A stretch of 64,000 nt of DNA, taken from NCBI RefSeq assembly GCF_009827395.1, contig NZ_WTYX01000002.1, positions 806,001 through 870,000 of the forward strand. The letters run 5' to 3'. The notes beneath the pieces were generated by a model. That model was not told the DNA's origin. It saw nothing but the letters and a program-made list of their open reading frames with translations, and made no database searches. Of the stretch, positions 57,197-64,000 are shown piece by piece. Position numbers and translations under genes: made by a program. The number at the start of each line of letters is the position of its first letter. The stretch's first letter is position 1. The DNA is from Pontixanthobacter aquaemixtae (GTDB lineage Bacteria; Pseudomonadota; Alphaproteobacteria; Sphingomonadales; Sphingomonadaceae).

Positions 57197-57649
57197 ACGG
57201 TTTGATATCGGTGCATCGAGGGAAAGGACACCCGCGCCGCGTGAAATCAAGATCGCCGCCAGCGCGATGATCGTTATTGCCCAGCCGAAGAAGTGTTCGG
57301 AGGTGGGGAAAACGAAAATCTGGATGACCAGCGCCATCACCATCAAGGCCGCAGCCGAAAACCGCGTTGCCAATCCAAGCACAAGCAGGATCGGGAACAG
57401 AAATTCCGCATAGGTCGCTAGCTGCACCGATATGTTCACCGGCAATGGCAGGCCCGTAAATTCGCTCTCGAACAGGAAATACTGCACTTCGTCGATCTGG
57501 AACCAGGTGCCATCGACAATCTTGGTTTTGTAAGATCGCCAGAACACGCCCGCCAACGCAAGGCGGGTGAGCAGCAGTGCAACACTTTCGATCACGCGTC
57601 CGGAAAGGAGCCCGGTTGTCCGGTCAAATAGGGAAACGATGCGCTGCAT
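57176..57649 (-). CDS. DoxX family membrane protein of the bufferin locus
   Basis: 157 residues with four membrane helices. DoxX features: LLLTRLALAGVFWRSYKTK at the start, ATYAEFLFPILLVLGLATRF in the middle and FGWAITIIALAAILISRG at the end. In Caulobacter a DoxX gene (gigD) belongs to the bufferin operon, possibly working in electron transfer. ATG at 57649 follows GAGGTGAG, 30 bp after bufA1. It is followed by sigF. Confidence 0.88.
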   Translation of the reverse strand: MQRIVSLFDRTTGLLSGRVIESVALLLTRLALAGVFWRSYKTKIVDGTWFQIDEVQYFLFESEFTGLPLPVNISVQLATYAEFLFPILLVLGLATRFSAAALMVMALVIQIFVFPTSEHFFGWAITIIALAAILISRGAGVLSLDAPISNRVTKPHG

Positions 57650-57679
57650 GGCTCACCTCACGCTTGCTGGTGGTTTGGA

Positions 57680-57964
57680 TCAACGCTTGATTGGCTTCAG
57701 CGAACCATTGCCTTTTGGCGTCTTGATTTTGACGCAGGTGCCTTTGTCGACAAGCTTCCACGCATTGCCCTGATAATCGCGGGTCGATGTGCCCGAGCAG
57801 CTGGTGCCAGGGCCGGCAGCACAATCATTTTTGCCCGCTTTGGCTACGCCATAGCATTTTTCCTTACCGCCGCTTTGGGCCGCAGCCGGTGTCATTGTGA
57901 GGCCGGCGGTGATGCCCGCGGCCAAAGCGATCCCTGCGATGCGGGCTACGTTGCTTTTGTTCAT
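57680..57964 (-). CDS. bufA1: BufA1-family bufferin metallophore precursor (DUF2282)
   Basis: 94 residues. A long signal peptide (about 1-30) precedes a core with four Cys: Cys37 in [14 protein letters not shown], Cys48, Cys56 in [11 protein letters not shown] and Cys77 in VDKGTCVKI. This is the DUF2282 pattern. Bufferins are periplasmic ribosomal peptides in which MNIO enzymes convert Cys to thiooxazole groups that bind copper. ATG at 57964 follows GGAG. Its SigF-type promoter is at 58046-58071. Confidence 0.93.
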   Translation of the reverse strand: MNKSNVARIAGIALAAGITAGLTMTPAAAQSGGKEKCYGVAKAGKNDCAAGPGTSCSGTSTRDYQGNAWKLVDKGTCVKIKTPKGNGSLKPIKR

Positions 57965-58045
57965 GTCAAATCTCCGTTCAAAAAGGTGAGAGTCCTAGGG
58001 GGGACTGTTGATCAGGCCCCGCTGCTGGCGAGGTCTGCGAAGGAG

Positions 58046-58071
58046 TTCGGAGAGGCGGGACACAAAGTTAC
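58046..58071 (-). promoter_or_regulatory. SigF-type promoter of bufA1-doxX
   Basis: On the minus strand GTAACT (58071-58066) is followed after exactly 16 bp by CGAA (58049-58046), about 80 bp before bufA1. Its -35 lies 23 bp from the -35 of the divergent bufA2 promoter. Confidence 0.8.
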
Positions 58072-58094
58072 AACGCCCGAAATAAATCCGTGCT

Positions 58095-58120
58095 GTAACC
58101 TTTGATCACAAGCGCGCGAA
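58095..58120 (+). promoter_or_regulatory. SigF-type promoter of bufA2-bufB-bufC
   Basis: TGTAACC ends at 58100 (GTAACC 58095-58100) and is followed after 16 bp by CGAA (58117-58120), 61 bp before bufA2. It matches the SigF consensus known from Caulobacter better than the other two sites. Confidence 0.82.
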
Positions 58121-58181
58121 TGGCCCCATGTCCCGCGCGGACAACCAAACAATGCGACATTCTTCATAGAGGATTACCCAA

Positions 58182-58460
58182 ATGAACAAGAACATCACTT
58201 TCGCTGCAACAGCAGCCGCTCTCGCTCTTTCTTCCGCAACAGCATTCGCCGCTGATGCCCCGGCCGGCAGCAAGGGCCGGGCAATCAATGCCAATGACAC
58301 CGTCCATTGTTACGGCGTGCACGAGTGCAAGGGCAATGCCGACTGCGCGACAACGGAAAATGCCTGCAAAGGCCAGAACGCCTGCAAAGGTCACGGTTTC
58401 AAAGCGATGAAGGCCGGAGAATGCCTGACCGCTGGCGGAACAATTGGCGATCTGGGTTAA
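58182..58460 (+). CDS. bufA2: BufA2-family bufferin metallophore precursor
   Basis: 92 residues. Signal peptide 1-24 (ending AFAAD). The core has six Cys (43, 49, 55, 62, 68, 81) in VHCYGVHECKGNADC, NACKGQNACKGHGFKAM and AGECLTAGGT, the BufA2 pattern. It differs clearly from the four-Cys BufA1 encoded divergently. It should be exported after modification by BufB and BufC and bind metal in the periplasm. ATG at 58182 follows AGAGGA. Confidence 0.92.
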   Translation: MNKNITFAATAAALALSSATAFAADAPAGSKGRAINANDTVHCYGVHECKGNADCATTENACKGQNACKGHGFKAMKAGECLTAGGTIGDLG

Positions 58461-58476
58461 GCCCCGCCGCTTTGTG

Positions 58477-58585
58477 GCCAGCCTATTGCCTTAGGCTGGC
58501 TTGATTGAGCTTCTGTTTGATCAACTTGGGCGGCCCGGCGGGGCTCCAACCCCTCCCCCAATACCTGCCGGGCCGCTTGCTTTTT
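58477..58585 (+). terminator. Two hairpins between bufA2 and bufB, attenuator-like
   Basis: A perfect 9-bp hairpin GCCAGCCTA/TAGGCTGGC (58477-58500) is followed by a 10-bp stem GCGGCCCGGC/GCCGGGCCGC (58530-58576) and TTGCTTTTT (58577-58585), 17 bp before bufB. Partial termination would give much more precursor mRNA than maturase mRNA. Confidence 0.7.
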
Positions 58586-58602
58586 CGGATCGAGAATTTT
58601 CC

Positions 58603-59469
58603 ATGGCCCTATCCGGCTCCCTCATTGACAACCCGCTGACAGGCGATCCGTTTTCCGGCTTCGGTCTGGGACTGCGGCGTGCGCACTATGCGGATTTTCT
58701 TGAAAGCGATGTTGCCGTTGATTTCGTCGAGATCATCTCGGAAAATTACATGGTGGAAGGGGGCAATCCGCTGCGCGTTCTGGAACAAGTGCGCGCGAAA
58801 ATGCCGGTTATCATGCACGGTGTTTCGATGTCGATTGGTTCTGCCGATGGCCTCGACCGTGACTATCTGGCGAAATTGAAAGCTCTGGCAGACCGGATCG
58901 AGCCGCTGTGGGTCTCCGACCATTTGTGCTGGACGCGAACCAGCGCGCATAACAGCCATGACTTGCTGCCGATGCCCTATACGCATGATGCGCTCGATCT
59001 GGTGTGCGACAATATCGACCATGCGCAAAACGTTCTTGGCCGAACAATGCTGTTCGAAAATCCCTCCAGCTATATGACCTTCCCCGAAGACGAGATGAGC
59101 GAATGGGAATTTATCGCCGCGATGGCGATGCGAACCCGCTGCTATCTGCTGCTCGACGTCAACAACATCTATGTCAGCGCGCATAATCACGGGTTTTCAG
59201 CGACGGACTATCTTGATGGCTTGCCACTTGATCGCGTGCGGCAGGTGCATCTGGCGGGCCACACAGAAGGCACAATCAAGATCGACACCCACGATCAGCC
59301 GGTGTGCGATGGCGTTTGGGATCTCTATGCGAAGGCGATGCAGCGGCTGGGGCCCGTCGCCACCATGATCGAACGCGATGACCGGATCCCGCCGCTGCCC
59401 GAACTGCTTGTGGAGCTCGATAGAGCGGCACAGATCGCCGAGGCTGCTCGCCAGCCGGTCGCCGCGTGA
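58603..59469 (+). CDS. bufB: MNIO-family bufferin maturase BufB (DUF692)
   Basis: 288 residues, TIM-barrel DUF692. Probable iron ligands and active-site residues: Glu47-Asn48 in ISENYM, His72 in IMHGVSMSIGS, Asp106-His107 in VSDHLCW, Glu152-Asn153 in LFENPSSYM, Asp185/Asn188 in LLDVNNIYVSAHNHG, His216 and His220 in VHLAGHTEG, and Glu257. These multinuclear non-heme iron oxidases convert precursor Cys to thiooxazole-type groups. ATG at 58603; the upstream open frame runs through the hairpin. Its stop overlaps bufC (TGATG). Confidence 0.94.
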   Translation: MALSGSLIDNPLTGDPFSGFGLGLRRAHYADFLESDVAVDFVEIISENYMVEGGNPLRVLEQVRAKMPVIMHGVSMSIGSADGLDRDYLAKLKALADRIEPLWVSDHLCWTRTSAHNSHDLLPMPYTHDALDLVCDNIDHAQNVLGRTMLFENPSSYMTFPEDEMSEWEFIAAMAMRTRCYLLLDVNNIYVSAHNHGFSATDYLDGLPLDRVRQVHLAGHTEGTIKIDTHDQPVCDGVWDLYAKAMQRLGPVATMIERDDRIPPLPELLVELDRAAQIAEAARQPVAA

Positions 59470-60272
59470 TGGTGGCGGCTGCCCCGCATCAATCGCTTGC
59501 AGACAAACAGCGCGAGTTTATGGCGCAGCTGCTCGATGAAGAGCGGGCTCTGCCCGAAAGTTGGACCGACCGCCACGCGGCGGGGATGGATATCTACCGC
59601 AATGCCTATCGCGCGCGGCTGGTTGATGCGCTGCGCGACACCTATAATCGGACCGCGAAATGGGTGGGTGAAGATGCCTACCGCCAGGCAGCCGCGCACC
59701 ATATCATCACCCGCCCGCCTAACAGTTGGACGCTGGACCACGCGGCGGACGGTTTTCCCGATACTTTGCGTGAATTGTTCAGGAGCAATCCCGAAGTGGC
59801 CGAGCTCGGCTGGCTCGAATGGGCGATGCATCAGGCCTTTGTGGCCGCCGATGCCGAGCCGCTCGATGCAGCCGGTTTGGGAGAGATTGCGGCGGGTTTT
59901 GCTGAAGAAGACTGGGCCAATATGCGGCTGACTTTCCTGCCCGGTACCGATCAATTGCCCATCGCGCATGACATCGGCGTGTTGTGGCGCGCCTTGGGCG
60001 AGGATTCTCGCGAAGAGGACGGCGAAAGTCCCGATTTCTCGGCCGCAGAACCGCTCCACTGCGTCGTCTGGCGCGAGGGTATCAAACCCGTCTTTATGCA
60101 AGTCAAAGATGCGGAGGGCCGCGCGCTACAAATGATGCGCGATGGCGCAACTTATGGCGGAATGTGCGAAGCGCTGATTGAAATGCTGGGGGAAGAAGAC
60201 GCGGTTGCACGGGCCGGCGCGATGTTGGGCCGGTGGCTGCATAACGGGCTGATCGCTTCGGTTTCGAAATAG
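59469..60272 (+). CDS. bufC: HvfC/BufC-type partner of the bufferin maturase (DUF2063)
   Basis: 267 residues. The N-terminal HvfC/BufC domain (about 10-105) contains KQREFMAQLLDEERALPESW and GMDIYRNAYRARLVDALRD. The C-terminal winged part resembles a RiPP recognition element that presents the precursor to BufB. ATG at 59469 overlaps the bufB stop, so a 1:1 complex is likely made by coupled translation. It is the last gene of the plus-strand bufferin transcript. Confidence 0.92.
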   Translation: MVAAAPHQSLADKQREFMAQLLDEERALPESWTDRHAAGMDIYRNAYRARLVDALRDTYNRTAKWVGEDAYRQAAAHHIITRPPNSWTLDHAADGFPDTLRELFRSNPEVAELGWLEWAMHQAFVAADAEPLDAAGLGEIAAGFAEEDWANMRLTFLPGTDQLPIAHDIGVLWRALGEDSREEDGESPDFSAAEPLHCVVWREGIKPVFMQVKDAEGRALQMMRDGATYGGMCEALIEMLGEEDAVARAGAMLGRWLHNGLIASVSK

Positions 60273-60329
60273 AACTGGCTTGACGCCCACCCCGGAACCC
60301 GCTTCTCTCGTGTCAAAGGGAGAACAGCT

Positions 60330-61256
60330 GTGAGCACATCATTTACCGAACTGCGTTTCGCCAAACCCAGCCTGCGGATGCGGCTTGGCGAATGGATCAT
60401 CTCCAAAAAGCCAAGCGAATTCGGCGATGCCGAGAAAGTTCGCACAGAAGTGCCCAACAGAAAATTGCCGCAAGATGCGCCGATGCCGGAGAATTTCCAT
60501 CGCAAATTCACGGTCGAAGATTGGGAGGCCGAGGGGCAGAAAGTTGTCACCGTCCATCCCAAAGCCGGGAAAGGCGAATGGCACATCATCTATTTTCACG
60601 GCGGCGGTTATTTCATGCCGATGTTCAAGGAGCATTGGCCGCTGATCGAAGCGATGGTCTATGCCACCGGCGCGAGCGTTTCCGTGCCGCTTTATGATGT
60701 CATACCCGAGGCGAGCTATCACCGCGCAAATGCCCAGGCAGACGCAGTGTACGAGAAAATCGCGGCGGAATGGGGCGATGATAAGATGGCGCTATGCGGC
60801 GACAGCGCGGGCGGAAATATGACGCTCGCTCTGGCTTTGCAGCGACGCGATGCGGGCAAATCGCTTCCCGCGCGGCTGATCCCTTTCTCGCCTTGGCTCG
60901 ACATGGATATGAAAGACCCCGCCGCCAAAGATGTCCAGGAAAAGGATATCATGCTCAATATCGAAGCGATCCGGGTACTGGGTGAATGGTGGGCGGGTGA
61001 CCGCGGCGTCGACAATCCCGTCGCCAGCCCGCTTTATTGCGATCCGGCCGGTCTGCCGCCGATTGCGATATTCCAGGGACGGCATGATGTGTTCCTGCCC
61101 GATGCACGGAGCTTTGCGGCCAAGGCAAATGCAGCAGGCGTGCCAACCAAACTGTATGAATATGACGGCGGCCCGCATGTCTATATGGCGCTTACTTTCA
61201 CTCGCGAGTCCAAAGATACTCTGCGCTTGGTCAAACAATTCCTCGACAACGGCTAG
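60330..61256 (+). CDS. Alpha/beta hydrolase, hormone-sensitive lipase family
   Basis: 308 residues. The oxyanion motif YFHGGGYFMP (near 90), nucleophile elbow LCGDSAGGNMTLALAL, acid GRHDVFLPDARS and His in GGPHVYMALTF complete the HSL family triad. It is an esterase of unknown substrate, probably for short or medium acyl esters. The start is GTG at 60330 with AAAGGGAGAA upstream. Confidence 0.9.
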   Translation: MSTSFTELRFAKPSLRMRLGEWIISKKPSEFGDAEKVRTEVPNRKLPQDAPMPENFHRKFTVEDWEAEGQKVVTVHPKAGKGEWHIIYFHGGGYFMPMFKEHWPLIEAMVYATGASVSVPLYDVIPEASYHRANAQADAVYEKIAAEWGDDKMALCGDSAGGNMTLALALQRRDAGKSLPARLIPFSPWLDMDMKDPAAKDVQEKDIMLNIEAIRVLGEWWAGDRGVDNPVASPLYCDPAGLPPIAIFQGRHDVFLPDARSFAAKANAAGVPTKLYEYDGGPHVYMALTFTRESKDTLRLVKQFLDNG

Positions 61257-61282
61257 GCGGGTTAATTTCCGATGCCGCGCAA

Positions 61283-61300
61283 CTAGGTAGCCGTACCTAG
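61283..61300. promoter_or_regulatory. Perfect 18-bp dyad upstream of the secreted cassette
   Basis: CTAGGTA and TACCTAG flank a GCCG spacer. A TTGACC word (61308-61313) lies eight bases downstream, so the dyad would sit just upstream of a -35 element. The arrangement resembles sites of NarL/LuxR-type regulators. The regulator is not identified. Confidence 0.5.
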
Positions 61301-61364
61301 GGCCCCATTGACCTAACTTCATCTCCTGACCGCCATAAGAGGATGGCTAATAGGGAGAATGTCG

Positions 61365-61829
61365 ATGAAGAATATTGCCACTATCGCTGCGCTGATCGGT
61401 GCTGTTTCCTTTTCCAGCCACGCGGCTGCGCAAGATATTACGATGGCCGGTACGGTGATCAGTTCATGCGTGCTGACTGTGCCGACGCCGGGCGTACTTG
61501 TGCCCGCGACCGATGGCACAAGGATCGGTACGGAAGAGGGGGTTGGCGGTTTGCCCGCGACGCTTACTGTCGTGGCTCTCGGTTCAACACCGACGGTAAA
61601 CTTTGCCGCACCAACGGTGGCCGGGCCAGCAGGCGCTACCGGCCTGACATCGGAAGTGGCCTACACATCCGCCGGGTCCGGCGCGAACCAGGCCTATACA
61701 AGTTCACCGAGCTCCGCCTCGTCGGACCTGCTTGACAGTTTCACGGTGCAGGGGCGTGTTTCGGGGAGCAACGGGTTTCCGCAAGGGCTCTACACGATGA
61801 CGGTAACCGTCACTTGCAGCCAGTCATGA
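61365..61829 (+). CDS. Secreted pilin-like/surface structural protein
   Basis: 154 residues with a signal peptide (about 1-23, ending AAAQ). The mature part starts DITMAGTVISSCVLTVPTPG, and the C-terminus is the strand-rich GLYTMTVTVTCSQS. It is rich in Ser, Thr, Val and Gly with only two Cys (one at each end), the pattern of fimbrial or spore-coat-U-like subunits. ATG at 61365 is well spaced from GGGAG. Its stop overlaps the PapD-like gene (ATGA). Confidence 0.72.
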   Translation: MKNIATIAALIGAVSFSSHAAAQDITMAGTVISSCVLTVPTPGVLVPATDGTRIGTEEGVGGLPATLTVVALGSTPTVNFAAPTVAGPAGATGLTSEVAYTSAGSGANQAYTSSPSSASSDLLDSFTVQGRVSGSNGFPQGLYTMTVTVTCSQS

Positions 61830-62233
61830 TGCGGGGGCGCGCCGCCATTGCTTTGCTTATGGCACTGGCGGCCGCCCCGGCGGTCGCCGTCGGCCTCAGC
61901 CCGCTGGAGAAAGGCGGGCTGACCGACAGTGCGAGCAAGGCGTTCTATCTGACTGTTATCAACCCCTACAACGACGTGCGCGAATTCAAGCTGTACGTCG
62001 AAAGAAGCGATGGCTCTCAGGTTGAAATACGGCCGCAGCGGCTGCGAATTGCGGGGCAAAAACAAAGGCGGGTTCTGGTCATTCTCAATGACCTCGCGCC
62101 GGGAGAGGCCAAAACGGTGCGCGTTTGCGCGTCGCTGGCCAAGCAACAGGGGATTATCAATGCGCGTGTCTGTTCAGATTTGTCTGCTCGCCGTGTCGAT
62201 CGCCGGGCTGTCGAGCCCGGTGATGGCAACTGA
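61826..62233 (+). CDS. PapD-like periplasmic chaperone-type protein
   Basis: 135 residues with a signal peptide (about 1-25). The strand pattern KAFYLTVINPYNDVREFKLYVE, VEIRPQRLRIAGQKQRRVLVI and GEAKTVRVCASL resembles the N-terminal immunoglobulin domain of pilus chaperones. It is only one domain long. The start overlaps the preceding gene and its last 74 bp overlap the next gene in another frame. It probably assists the secreted protein encoded upstream. Confidence 0.65.
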   Translation: MMRGRAAIALLMALAAAPAVAVGLSPLEKGGLTDSASKAFYLTVINPYNDVREFKLYVERSDGSQVEIRPQRLRIAGQKQRRVLVILNDLAPGEAKTVRVCASLAKQQGIINARVCSDLSARRVDRRAVEPGDGN

Positions 62234-62567
62234 CGGAATATTCCTGCCAGCGGCCCCGCGCGGTGCCGGGGGCGAGGATTCGATTGAAACGGCTGAGGGG
62301 ACGCGTTGCCGCCAGTCGATCAATAGCAATGGTTCCTATCTCGATCTGGGACTGACCGGGCGCGCTTCGAAGCCGCTTACGCAGCCGCAGGCGCTGAACT
62401 TGCCGTTCCTGCTCTCGCAGGATCGGGACAGTGAAATGCTTGCCTATGCGCGGGTGACGATACCGCTGGGCAAGAAGCCCCAGCGGATCGATTGTTCACG
62501 GCTCTACGAATTGGAGATAACCCGGTTAAAGCGCGAGCTGGAACTTTTGCGGCTTGCTGCGGAGTGA
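62160..62567 (+). CDS. Hypothetical exported protein with C-terminal coiled coil
   Basis: 135 residues. Signal peptide (about 1-23, ending PVMAT). The mature part has two Cys (EGTRCRQS and RIDCSRLYEL) and a C-terminal amphipathic helix LYELEITRLKRELELLRLA that predicts a coiled coil. No family recognised. ATG at 62160 follows AGGGG. It overlaps the PapD-like gene by 74 bp and completes the three-gene cassette. Confidence 0.68.
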   Translation: MRVSVQICLLAVSIAGLSSPVMATDGIFLPAAPRGAGGEDSIETAEGTRCRQSINSNGSYLDLGLTGRASKPLTQPQALNLPFLLSQDRDSEMLAYARVTIPLGKKPQRIDCSRLYELEITRLKRELELLRLAAE

Positions 62568-62586
62568 CCGCGTTCCAGCTTCGGTT

Positions 62587-63555
62587 CTAATAGGCGAATT
62601 TCTGACCGACCATTTGCTCGGAAATCGCCCATAGCTCGTCGGCCTTGGCGGGATCGAGCGCGTAGGATCGGACACCCGATTTCTCGTTCTCGTCGTCAAC
62701 TGCGGAGACGTTGCAGTCTTCCAGATAGACGCCGCCTTTGCCCGCAAGATCGCTTGCCGTCGCCGCGACGCATGTGGTTGCGGCACCTTGCGGGATGGTT
62801 TTGAAACCCGAGGGTGTTTCTCCATCGCTTTCGCCAGCGCTTTTCTTGAACCGCGACATCATCCATTCGCGGTCCTCGTCGGTCATATGCCGGCCAAGAT
62901 TGGTCAAAATCCCGCCGGGATGCACGGCATAAGAATGGATGCCCTGATCCGCAAGGCGGCTTTCAAGACCGACGGAGAACTGGATATTGGCGGTTTTGGA
63001 CTGCCCGTATGCAGCCCATTTTTCATATTCGCGGCTTTCGTAATTCGGGTCATCGTGGTGAACCTCGTCAAAGAAATGGCCGCGTGACGACAGGTTGACG
63101 ATGCGCTTGTCGGTTCCGGCCAGCACCAGCGGCATCAGCAGATTGGTCAGCAGGAAATGGCCGACATGATTGGTGCCGAACTGCATTTCGAAGCCGTCGG
63201 CGGTGCGCATCAAGGGGCAAGCCATGACCCCGGCATTGTTGATCAGCAGATCAATCTTGTCGAACCGCTCGCCCGCTTCCTTGGCACATGCACGCACGCT
63301 GTCGAGCGAGGCAAGATCGCACAGGATGGTCTCGACCTTTTCGTTGCCGCTACCCTCTTTGATCGCCGCGGATGCTTCATCCAGCTTGGCTTGGTCGCGC
63401 GCGGCGATAACCACATGCGCGCCTTTGGCTGCCATGGCCCGGGCGGTTTCCTGCCCGAGTCCTGACGCACCGCCGGTGATGAAAGCGAGTTTGCCCGATA
63501 GATCGTGTCCCTCAAGGGCCTCATCGGCAGTGGTGGTTGCTCCAAACGTGCTCAT
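62587..63555 (-). CDS. Short-chain dehydrogenase/reductase (retinol dehydrogenase-like)
   Basis: 322 residues. Cofactor loop AFITGGASGLGQETARAMA, INNAGVMACPL, and the catalytic YGQSKTANIQFS (Tyr-x3-Lys) define a classical SDR. The extended substrate region resembles WW-domain oxidoreductase or retinol dehydrogenase relatives. Substrate unknown. ATG at 63555 follows GGGAGAG. Confidence 0.88.
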   Translation of the reverse strand: MSTFGATTTADEALEGHDLSGKLAFITGGASGLGQETARAMAAKGAHVVIAARDQAKLDEASAAIKEGSGNEKVETILCDLASLDSVRACAKEAGERFDKIDLLINNAGVMACPLMRTADGFEMQFGTNHVGHFLLTNLLMPLVLAGTDKRIVNLSSRGHFFDEVHHDDPNYESREYEKWAAYGQSKTANIQFSVGLESRLADQGIHSYAVHPGGILTNLGRHMTDEDREWMMSRFKKSAGESDGETPSGFKTIPQGAATTCVAATASDLAGKGGVYLEDCNVSAVDDENEKSGVRSYALDPAKADELWAISEQMVGQKFAY

Positions 63556-63666
63556 CGTGCTCTCCCTCAACTGGATCCAATCGCCCAAAGAAGAGGGGCG
63601 CAGGATTTCACCCCTACGCCCCTAACTTCTTTCAGCCCTCGATTGAAGGGCCGAGATGAATGCCGG

Positions 63667-64000
63667 TTATTTCTTCTTGTCCGACTCTTCCAGTTTTTTG
63701 GCCGCCCAATCGCGTCCGCCCAAGCCGAAAGCCAGTGCGCCGGCAACTGCCGTGCCGATCACCAATGCGCCGAAGGCCATGGCGACGATTTCCTCGCCGA
63801 CACCCATGTAGCTCAGACCCATGAAAGTGAAGATCAGCATGGTCGCATAGCGTACCAATTTAGACGCTGTGCTGCCTTCGCTGGCGCCGGCAACGAAGCT
63901 GCTCACCAAATTGGCGATCAGGAAGCCAACGCCGATGATGACTGCGCCGAAAACCACACTTCCACCCAGTTCGAGGATCTTATTGATGATCTCCGTCAGT
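63667..64000 (-). CDS. Mechanosensitive-ion-channel-like membrane protein, C-terminal part cut by the window edge
   Basis: The frame is open to the window edge, giving at least 110 residues; the N-terminus lies outside. Three membrane helices are visible, with VVFGAVIIGVGFLIANLVSS and the ending AGALAFGLGGRDWAAKKLEE. This is the conserved TM-helix repeat (PF05552 type) of small MscS-related proteins. An internal GTG at 63957 is not the real start, since the upstream codons read LTEIINKILELGG in frame. Confidence 0.75.
   Translation of the reverse strand, partial: LTEIINKILELGGSVVFGAVIIGVGFLIANLVSSFVAGASEGSTASKLVRYATMLIFTFMGLSYMGVGEEIVAMAFGALVIGTAVAGALAFGLGGRDWAAKKLEESDKKK

Overview
The window looks like a chromosomal segment of an alphaproteobacterium, most probably Sphingomonadales (Erythrobacteraceae-like). 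The reasons are the GC-rich sequence, a UrcA-family protein, the ubiE-ubiB-coaBC-dut block, the secB/timA/mltA/Smr block, a NrsF-type anti-sigma factor and bufferin genes. There is no tRNA, rRNA, CRISPR, transposase or prophage. Most genes are housekeeping, tightly packed, and often overlap by 4 bp.

Layout. 1-6.9 kb: a cut-off gene, a candidate small RNA, a LysR regulator, a UrcA protein, the ComM/YifB ATPase, a CRTAC1-type beta-propeller protein and a secreted ClpP-fold protein. 6.9-9.4 kb: rpmH, rpsT and dnaA, with structured leaders. 9.3-17 kb: moeB, cobB, dapB-nth, dapE, a cupin, S1/P1 nuclease, GST and VOC proteins. 17-21.1 kb (minus): mutM-rnpA-yidD-yidC-engB. 21.2-26.4 kb (plus): ubiE-ubiB-coaBC-dut. 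26.5-33.2 kb: a DUF4136 lipoprotein, secB-murJ-trpS, and divergently timA-mltA-smr. 33.2-36.8 kb: ahpF, ahpC and aroC. 37.4-40.6 kb: ruvA and ruvB, separated by three small genes. 40.8-42.7 kb: a giant Ser/Gly repeat surface protein with a PEP-CTERM-like tail. 42.8-54.5 kb: rhodanese, acnA, an EamA transporter, two L,D-transpeptidases, a retropepsin, a thioredoxin-like lipoprotein with a flavoprotein, and ispG. 54.6-60.3 kb: an EAL protein and then the SigF/NrsF-bufferin locus. 60.3-64 kb: an HSL-type hydrolase, a three-gene secreted cassette with a PapD-like protein, an SDR enzyme and a cut-off mechanosensitive-channel-like gene.

The most striking system is the metal-stress locus at 55.9-60.3 kb. 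Two different bufferin precursors (bufA1 and bufA2) are divergently transcribed. They sit with the DUF692 maturase BufB, the partner BufC, a DoxX protein, sigma factor SigF and its membrane anti-sigma factor NrsF. Three promoters of identical architecture (GTAACY, 16 bp, CGAA) lie in front of bufA1, bufA2 and sigF, which makes the locus a self-amplifying regulon.

The second is the replication-origin neighbourhood. Inverting the segment between rpmH and mutM would restore both canonical orders at once (rpmH-rnpA-yidD-yidC-engB, and mutM-rpsT-dnaA divergent from ubiE). This implies a single ~13 kb inversion. Short mobile palindromes sit at several operon junctions, and one supplies the start codon of engB.
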